A DNA stretch of 11,555 bases from G020348385 sp964580235 (GTDB lineage: Bacteria > Acidobacteriota > Aminicenantia > Aminicenantales > Aminicenantaceae): positions 1-11,555 of the forward strand of contig CAZOJY010000112.1 of assembly GCA_964580235.1 (NCBI GenBank). Reading direction: 5' to 3'. Within the stretch, counting starts at the first letter, position 1. Every line of letters begins with the position of its first letter. The notes beneath the pieces are model-generated. The model made no database searches. It saw only the letters and a list, made by a program, of their open reading frames with translations, and was not told the origin of the DNA. Positions 7,457 through 11,555 of this stretch are shown here, piece by piece. The position numbers were made by a program, and so were the translations under genes.

Positions 7457-7582
7457 TCCAAAATCTCCTTGCTATATATCGTATTTGACCATTCTTTTAA
7501 GGAGTCAATAGGTCCTTGAGCAACGCTCCTCCAAACAGTTATTCTCGTTTTTTACTGCAACGGCCTTCATCGTCCTCTTTCT

Positions 7583-7611
7583 ATTTTGGTTCCTCATCCT
7601 TGGGCTGTCAA
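7583..7611 (-). promoter_or_regulatory. Candidate sigma70 promoter for the PK-domain/barrel/pseudouridine synthase operon
   Basis: A perfect -35 TTGACA (complement of 7606-7611) is followed 17 nt later by CAAAAT (complement of 7583-7588; 4 of 6). The leader would be about 120 nt. A nearer alternative is TTGACT (7503-7508) with TACGAT (7478-7483), but its 19-nt spacing is long. Both lie in the 225-nt gene-free gap 7457-7681. Confidence 0.35.
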
Positions 7612-7667
7612 CTTCATTTTTCCTTAAAGGTATCCAAAAACCTATTCCTTCGGTTTTTCGTATCATA

Positions 7668-7673
7668 TATAAT
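7668..7673 (+). promoter_or_regulatory. -10 element ahead of the permease pair
   Basis: A perfect TATAAT lies 8 nt before the ATG at 7682. A start at the usual distance would fall at about 7680, making the message leaderless or nearly so. The -35 region (about 7645-7650, TTCCTT) is poor. A 7-bp AAAAACC/GGTTTTT inverted repeat (7636-7642, 7652-7658) lies just upstream and could be an operator. Confidence 0.4.
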
Positions 7674-7681
7674 AAAAACGT

Positions 7682-8929
7682 ATGAAAAAAAGAATGACAA
7701 GAATTCGCGTGGGTGAATCCGTTGCAATGGCCATGAATTCCCTTTGGTCGAGCAAACTGCGGACATTCCTCACACTGTTGGGAATCATTATAGGTGTTCT
7801 CACCATCATTGCCGTCGTTTCGATCATCCAGGGCTTGAACAACTATGTGTACTCCAAGATGGCTTTTTACGGAGCAAATGATTTTTCTGTCTCGAAATTT
7901 TCCTTAGGAGCAAGATCCATTCAGGAATATCGCGAGCAATTGAAACGTAAAAATCTCATTTTGGATGACATGCGGCTTCTGCGCCGGCAGTGCAAATCCT
8001 GCGACTTGATCGGAGCGTCAACAGGAACCTCTCGAACCGTGAAATACGGCTCCCAATCCCTGAAAGACGTGTCCATAAGAGGGCTCACTTATGTGGACCA
8101 TCTGATCGGGAACGTTCAGGAACTCGAAAGGGGGAGGCACATACAGAAAGAGGATGAGGATCATTCGCGGAATGTATGTGTCATCGGGGCTGATGTTATC
8201 GATAAGCTTTTCCCTTTTACTGACCCTTTAGGCCAGCGGATAAAAATTGGCCAGCAGAATTTTTTGGTGGTCGGGCTGGGAAAGGAAAAGGGGAAAATTC
8301 TCGGGATGACACAGGATAACTACGTCAACATACCCATAACCACCTTTCAGAAAATTTATGGGGCAAGACGGTCCATAGATATCAATGTCCACACATCTTC
8401 CCAGGAACAACTGGAAAAAGCGCAAGAAGAAGTCCGGACTATTCTGCGTGCCAAACGCCATCTCACATACGATAAGTCTGATGATTTTTCTTTCAGGACG
8501 TCTGAGACTTTCATTCAAATCTATAAAGCTGCTACATCAGGCATTTATTTTGCCATGATTGCTATTGCTTCCATCGCCCTTGTGGTAGGGGGAATTGTTG
8601 TCATGAATATCATGCTTGTGGCCGTTACTGAAAGGACAAAAGAAATAGGGATCCGGATGGCTGTAGGTGCTCACCGGATGGACATTTTGTTTCAATTTCT
8701 CGTTGAGGCGGCAGTCATTTCCACAGTTGGAGGCTTGATCGGGATCCTTCTGGGATTTCTGATTGCACGGGTTGTGACCCTGGCGACTTCGATGCCTTCC
8801 CATGTAGATCCTGTCTCTATCGTCGTGGCCATTTTCGTATCCACATCAGTGGGAATTTTCTTTGGAATGTATCCTGCCAGCAAAGCCTCCAAGTTGGATC
8901 CGATAGAATCACTCCGGTCAGAACTATGA
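7682..8929 (+). CDS. ABC transporter permease, MacB/FtsX type (copy 1)
   Basis: A 415-residue inner-membrane permease of the MacB (type VII) ABC family, which work mechanically on periplasmic substrates rather than forming a channel. Topology: cytoplasmic N-terminus, TM1 about 28-50 (KLRTFLTLLGIIIGVLTIIA), periplasmic MacB_PCD domain about 51-285, then an FtsX domain with TM2 about 287-315, TM3 339-368 and TM4 376-397. The coupling signature MNIMLVAVTERTKEIGIRMAVGA follows TM2. No ABC ATPase domain is fused. The periplasmic domain has a CKSC pair (C104, C107) that copy 2 lacks. No Shine-Dalgarno precedes the ATG; an in-frame ATG at 7694 is an alternative. It overlaps copy 2 by 4 nt (ATGA), so both subunits are probably made together as a heterodimer. 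Confidence 0.92.
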   Translation: MKKRMTRIRVGESVAMAMNSLWSSKLRTFLTLLGIIIGVLTIIAVVSIIQGLNNYVYSKMAFYGANDFSVSKFSLGARSIQEYREQLKRKNLILDDMRLLRRQCKSCDLIGASTGTSRTVKYGSQSLKDVSIRGLTYVDHLIGNVQELERGRHIQKEDEDHSRNVCVIGADVIDKLFPFTDPLGQRIKIGQQNFLVVGLGKEKGKILGMTQDNYVNIPITTFQKIYGARRSIDINVHTSSQEQLEKAQEEVRTILRAKRHLTYDKSDDFSFRTSETFIQIYKAATSGIYFAMIAIASIALVVGGIVVMNIMLVAVTERTKEIGIRMAVGAHRMDILFQFLVEAAVISTVGGLIGILLGFLIARVVTLATSMPSHVDPVSIVVAIFVSTSVGIFFGMYPASKASKLDPIESLRSEL

Positions 8930-10173
8930 GATTAGGCATACTGAGAGAAATCGTTGGCATGGCCATTGATTCTCTGCGCACACATAAGCTCCGTTCTTTT
9001 TTAACCCTCCTGGGCATTGTGATCGGTGTGATGACCGTCATCGGGATGGTGTCCATCATCCAGGGGCTCAACCGCTCCTTTCTCAGTGAACTGGAATCCA
9101 TAGGATCGGATATCATCATTGTGGAAAAATTCGAACCCGGCATCCGCACCGGACGCTTATCAGAGGAAGAAAGACAAAGGAAGGATCTCACGTTCGAGGA
9201 CGCTTTGGCCATCCAAGAAGGATGCTCTTATGTGAAAGCGGTGGTCGCTTCTCTCGTCGTGGATTTTTTTGCCGATATCCCGATCAAATATCAAAACAGG
9301 AAAAGCCGGGACGCTTACATCGTAGGCATGAGCGAGAAGCAGCCTGAGGTTCTCTCCGTGTACCTCCCGGAGAGGGGACGTTTTTTTACAGAATCCGATG
9401 TCAACCACAGAACCAAAGTTTGTGTTCTCGGCTATGAATTGGCTGAAAATCTATTTCCTCACAAAAATCCCCTGGGCAAAGACATAAGAATCGGACCGGA
9501 AAAATTCAGGGTAATCGGCGTTCTTAAAAAGAGGGGGAGTTTTTTCGGCCAGAGCCAGGACAATTTTGTGGGGATCCCGATAACAACACTGATGAAACAT
9601 TATCCTTATGACCGCTCGAGATGGCAATTCATCGCCACACCCACAAAACACGAATATCTGGAAGATGCCATTGAACAGATCATCAACCTTCTCAGGAGCA
9701 GAAGAAAAATCCCATTTGGCAAGCCCAATGACTTCGCGGTGTACACACAGGATACCATCGTCGATCTTTATAACCAGTTGACCGGTGCCGCCTACCTGGT
9801 GATGATCGTGATATCCTCTATCGGTCTGCTCGTTGGGGGGATCGGCGTGATGAATATCATGTTGGTATCTGTGAAAGAAAGGACAAGAGAAATAGGGATC
9901 CGCAAAGCCATAGGTGCCCGTTCGGGAGACATCCTGAAACAGTTTCTGATTGAAGCTGTTTTTTTGACAGCAACGGGAGGATTGATCGGCATTCTGATTG
10001 GCTTCGGGATCGCTCAGCTGGTCAAAGCCGCTACACCCCTTCCAGCCTCCGTGACAGGTTGGTCAGTTATTTTGGGCTTTGTCGTGTCCGTTTCGGTCGG
10101 TATTTTTTTTGGGATCTTCCCAGCCCGGAAGGCCGCCAAGCTCGAACCAATCGTCTCCCTCAGATACGAATAG
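8926..10173 (+). CDS. ABC transporter permease, MacB/FtsX type (copy 2)
   Basis: A second 415-residue MacB-type permease, clearly paralogous to copy 1. It has the same length, near-identical TM1 flank (KLRSFLTLLGIVIGVMTVIG), the same QDNFVGIPITT motif at about 211-221 and the FtsX signature GGIGVMNIMLVSVKERTREI (304-323). Membrane segments are at about 22-46, 287-316, 340-368 and 378-400. The periplasmic domains of the two copies have diverged much more than their membrane parts, as expected for subunits that share an ATPase but face different partners. The ATG at 8926 overlaps the copy 1 stop and has no ribosome site of its own. No ATPase or membrane-fusion protein follows: after the stop at 10171-10173 the sequence becomes repeat-rich. 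The substrate is unknown. Confidence 0.92.
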   Translation: MRLGILREIVGMAIDSLRTHKLRSFLTLLGIVIGVMTVIGMVSIIQGLNRSFLSELESIGSDIIIVEKFEPGIRTGRLSEEERQRKDLTFEDALAIQEGCSYVKAVVASLVVDFFADIPIKYQNRKSRDAYIVGMSEKQPEVLSVYLPERGRFFTESDVNHRTKVCVLGYELAENLFPHKNPLGKDIRIGPEKFRVIGVLKKRGSFFGQSQDNFVGIPITTLMKHYPYDRSRWQFIATPTKHEYLEDAIEQIINLLRSRRKIPFGKPNDFAVYTQDTIVDLYNQLTGAAYLVMIVISSIGLLVGGIGVMNIMLVSVKERTREIGIRKAIGARSGDILKQFLIEAVFLTATGGLIGILIGFGIAQLVKAATPLPASVTGWSVILGFVVSVSVGIFFGIFPARKAAKLEPIVSLRYE

Positions 10174-10207
10174 AGCAAAACCAAGATCAGAATTCATTGC
10201 CATTAGG
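10174..10207. repeat. Degenerate repeat copy B (downstream of the permeases)
   Basis: It begins AGCAAAACC just after the permease stop and ends in a TTAGG-like core. It is alignable, with gaps, to copy A at 10372-10412: AGCAAAACC, then A/G-rich bases, then TTCAT-YGCC, then TTAG. On the minus strand both copies encode an ATG followed by a short peptide with the motif D-[LF]-G-F-A. Probably a remnant of the same accessory array as copy A. Confidence 0.45.
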
Positions 10208-10227
10208 TATACAGCTAAGTGGCGCGC

Positions 10228-10284
10228 CCCTTGCTCATACAAGGGATGTATCACTTGGATCATCAGGTAAATGCCCTTGTTAGA
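10228..10284. repeat. Three-arm CCCTTG/CAAGGG element with TCTAAC core (degenerate attC-like)
   Basis: CCCTTG (10228-10233) pairs with CAAGGG (10240-10245) across 6 nt. ACAAGGG (10239-10245) pairs instead with CCCTTGT (10274-10280) across 28 nt, so the two hairpins exclude each other. On the minus strand the longer pair reads TCTAACAAGGGCAT at its left and ATCCCTTGTATGA at its right. This resembles an integron attC whose right core has decayed. There is no T tract, so it is not an intrinsic terminator. Confidence 0.4.
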
Positions 10285-10371
10285 ATGTATATAATCCGGT
10301 GAGAAAACCTCCTTACGCTAGTGATAATGAACGATCTCTGAGTCTTTGGGATCATCTTCGGTCCAGAGAAA

Positions 10372-10412
10372 AGCAAAACCGAAGTCTGTAAGCTTCATCG
10401 CCCTGTTAGACC
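10372..10412. repeat. Degenerate repeat copy A with integron-like core GTTAGAC
   Basis: It starts AGCAAAACC and ends with CGCCCTGTTAGACC. GTTAGAC (10405-10411) fits the attC core GTTRRRY; read on the minus strand it is GTCTAAC, fitting RYYYAAC. It lies about 52 nt downstream of the stop of the minus-strand methyltransferase gene, where a cassette's attC would be expected. No matching opposite core was found, so it is at best a partial site. Confidence 0.45.
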
Positions 10413-10463
10413 GCGCTTCTCATGGCGGCGCCCGGGCACTCACCCATCCCTCTCGTTCTAGAG

Positions 10464-11024
10464 TCAGAACACGAACGGTATGAACATCTTGCTGTGTTGC
10501 ATGTACTCCCGGTATGCAGCACCGAAATAACGAATATTCTCGGCCTCCTCAATCTTCGCCGTCGCCAGCAGAAAGGCCGTCGCACCCAGCACCACACCGC
10601 CAGCAATCCAGTATAGGCGCTTGAAAAACACACCCCATGCCAGAAGAAGCAGAGAGCTGTACAGAGGATGGCGGATATACTTGAACACGCCAGTCGTCAC
10701 AAGATGGGTCGTTTTCTCGATCCAGACCAAGGACGCATCATGGGGTCGTCGAGCATCCAGTTTACCCTGGGTCCGCAGGAGATGTACCCCATATACACCC
10801 GGGACGATGCATCCGATCAAAAGAACCCAAGAAACGATCTGGCGCACAGACAAAGGGTCACCGAACCACTGTTGAAAGCTGATGAAGTTCAGAAAAAAGA
10901 GGACGAGGATACACTCCCAGGCGAAAAAACGGTAGAAGCCATGAGAGCGAGGGACCTTCAGGGGGGCTCGTGATACATAGGCCAGCACAGCGGACAAAAT
11001 GGCGAAGATGATGACTCTGAGCAT
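10464..11024 (-). CDS. Isoprenylcysteine carboxyl methyltransferase (ICMT/PEMT)-family membrane protein
   Basis: A 186-residue integral membrane methyltransferase-family protein. The start is set at the ATG 11022-11024 because AGGAG lies 7 nt upstream. A longer frame to 11102 begins with TTG and has no ribosome site. Hydrophobic segments are at about 1-18, 34-50, 62-83, 121-134 and 138-156. The S-adenosylmethionine-binding signature of the family is present: G-[VI]-F-K-Y-I-R-H-P (112-120), then EE at 159-160 with N163, FG at 167-168 and Y-x-x-Y, ending FIPF. Bacterial members methylate lipids, small molecules or unknown substrates; none can be assigned here. Its base composition looks GC-richer than its neighbours. 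It points left between the integron-like repeats and the integrase relic, the position and direction of a first gene cassette, so recent transfer is plausible. Confidence 0.85.
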   Translation of the reverse strand: MLRVIIFAILSAVLAYVSRAPLKVPRSHGFYRFFAWECILVLFFLNFISFQQWFGDPLSVRQIVSWVLLIGCIVPGVYGVHLLRTQGKLDARRPHDASLVWIEKTTHLVTTGVFKYIRHPLYSSLLLLAWGVFFKRLYWIAGGVVLGATAFLLATAKIEEAENIRYFGAAYREYMQHSKMFIPFVF

Positions 11025-11194
11025 GTCTCTTCTCCTGAGTATTGAGAAAGCCAGGGTGCTGAAATGCAGTAATACCTTAACAATATCCTTGCTATTCTGC
11101 AAGCTGTGTATCTGACGGTTTAGATATCCCGGAGGATTTACGGAAAGAGGCCAGGAGACAAAAGAAGATTTAAAAGTAGTTTCTGTTTAGAAAT
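11025..11194. other. Gene-free spacer between the methyltransferase gene and the integrase relic
   Basis: No convincing gene, promoter or repeat was found here. If the flanks are an eroded integron, this stretch would correspond to the attI region and the lost N-terminal part of the integrase. All three plus-strand frames were read, and none shows integrase N-terminal motifs. Confidence 0.4.
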
Positions 11195-11471
11195 GTCCTG
11201 CATAAACTCCATTATGCCAGTGGCCTGCGATTATCAGAGTGTATCCGGTTGAGAGTGAAAGACATAGATTTAAAAAATAAAAGCGCTGCGTGAAAAAGAT
11301 AAGAATCTCGGATATGGAGAGGCCGCTTTGCCTCATGCCTTGAGCAGAAAAAATCCTAAGGCGAATAAGGAATGGGGTTGGCAGTGGGTATTTCCATCCA
11401 AGAATCTGTCTGTGGATCCGGTGAGTAAAACAATTTAAAGATATCATATTCAACCCAGCAATCTGATTAGC
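11195..11471 (+). pseudogene. Integron-type tyrosine recombinase (IntI family), decayed C-terminal half
   Basis: Two frames together give recognisable integron integrase. Frame A, 11195-11281, reads HYASGLRLSECIRLRVKDID, matching the LLYG[ST]GLRL-EC-RLRVKDID block with the first catalytic Arg. Frame B, from about 11283 to 11435, reads GYGEAALPHALSRK, NPKANKEWGWQWVFPSK, then NLSVDP. The ALxRKYPxAxxEWxWQxVFP block is the extra segment that separates IntI from XerC/D. About 30 residues (the V-R-D-G-K-G-x-K-D-R region with the catalytic Lys) are missing at the frame switch, and a TAA at 11436-11438 interrupts the R-R-H-H region, which resumes as RYHIQPSNL. The N-terminal 180-200 residues are absent upstream. 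Frame B may continue to the window edge (HREQAATKQI at 11526-11555). It is clearly non-functional. Earlier history as a mobile or chromosomal integron is inferred. Confidence 0.82.
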
Positions 11472-11501
11472 CTTGATTATTCACAAATGGATATGCACGG
11501 C

Positions 11502-11542
11502 GCAGCCTGTGAAGCTGTGGCTGTCCACCGCGAACAGGCTGC
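11502..11542. repeat. REP-like nested palindrome
   Basis: Outer arms GCAGCCTGT (11502-11510) and ACAGGCTGC (11534-11542) are perfectly complementary over 9 bp. Inside, GC plus GTGG (11514-11520) pairs with CCAC plus GC (11525-11531) around a CTGT loop, with one mismatch. The whole forms a 41-nt hairpin without a T tract. It could be an extragenic palindrome or the end of a mobile element inserted in the decayed integrase; only one copy is visible. Confidence 0.5.
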
Positions 11543-11555
11543 AACAAAGCAGATC

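Noticed and set aside
7636..7658. AAAAACC/GGTTTTT hairpin as an intrinsic terminator
   Set aside because: Only two G-C pairs in the stem, and no gene on either strand ends nearby. Kept only as a possible operator.
7516..7716. Plus-strand 66-codon frame in the permease upstream region
   Set aside because: Non-ATG start, no Shine-Dalgarno, low-complexity Ser/Phe-rich translation, and it overlaps the permease start in another frame.
10063..10263. Minus-strand 66-codon frame
   Set aside because: Much of it is antisense to the end of the second permease and no family is recognisable. Only its first part shares a motif with the repeat, which is reported as a repeat instead.
10290..10295. Plus-strand TATAAT as a promoter
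   Set aside because: No -35 at 16-18 nt and no plus-strand gene downstream before the antisense methyltransferase gene.
10304..10316. AACCTCCTTA resembling the 16S rRNA 3' end
   Set aside because: The flanking bases do not match 16S rRNA. On the minus strand it is a perfect Shine-Dalgarno but no start codon follows at usable distance. Probably chance or decay.
10235..10411. A complete integron attC site
   Set aside because: Single cores fit GTTRRRY or RYYYAAC, but no properly paired opposite core exists at attC distance. Reported only as degenerate attC-like sequence.
11025..11102. TTG-initiated 26-residue extension of the methyltransferase-family protein
   Set aside because: No ribosome site at the TTG. 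The ATG at 11024 has AGGAG at 7 nt and begins directly with the first membrane segment.
11187..11453. Minus-strand 88-codon frame
   Set aside because: TTG start without a ribosome site. It lies antisense to the integrase relic, whose plus-strand frames carry clear family motifs.

Overview
The window looks like chromosomal DNA of a Gram-negative bacterium of middling GC. An eight-strand outer-membrane barrel, MacB-type inner-membrane permeases and a possible bacterial ceramide synthase relative all point to a diderm cell. The sequence alone does not place it in a phylum. An acidobacterial or Aminicenantes-like, or deltaproteobacterial, anaerobe would fit the gene set, but that is inference.

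Layout. (1) Positions 1-2805, minus strand: a tight operon with gaps of 10-12 nt, reading YghO/BcerS-like acyltransferase, crotonase-family enoyl-CoA hydratase, ribH (lumazine synthase), nusB. NusB runs off the left edge. (2) Positions 2806-3092: a divergent control region. It has a minus promoter for the operon and a plus promoter whose transcript would open with a 112-nt inverted-repeat leader ahead of a lon-like protease gene. (3) Positions 3093-5534, plus: a LonB/AAA_32-type protease. It overlaps tail to tail by 9 nt with the next operon. (4) Positions 7456-5526, minus: pyruvate-kinase C-terminal-domain protein, small outer-membrane barrel, RluB/RsuA-type pseudouridine synthase. (5) Positions 7682-10173, plus: two tandem 415-residue MacB/FtsX-type permeases joined by an ATGA overlap. 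No ATPase or membrane-fusion partner lies in the window. (6) Positions 10174-11555: an accessory region. It holds degenerate repeats carrying integron-like TCTAAC/GTTAGA cores, an isoprenylcysteine methyltransferase-family membrane protein on the minus strand, and a decayed integron-type tyrosine recombinase on the plus strand. The recombinase has a frame change, an internal deletion and an in-frame stop.

The most notable material is the right end. The order and orientation (integrase relic pointing right; methyltransferase gene just beyond its 5' side pointing left; TCTAAC cores downstream of that gene) are those of an integron and its first cassette, here eroded. The second is the lon leader, whose 26-nt arms differ at three places. 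Two of these differences give G-U pairs in the plus-strand RNA, so it may be a structured RNA. The remaining genes are ordinary housekeeping or envelope functions. No tRNA, rRNA, CRISPR array, intact transposase or convincing intrinsic terminator was seen.
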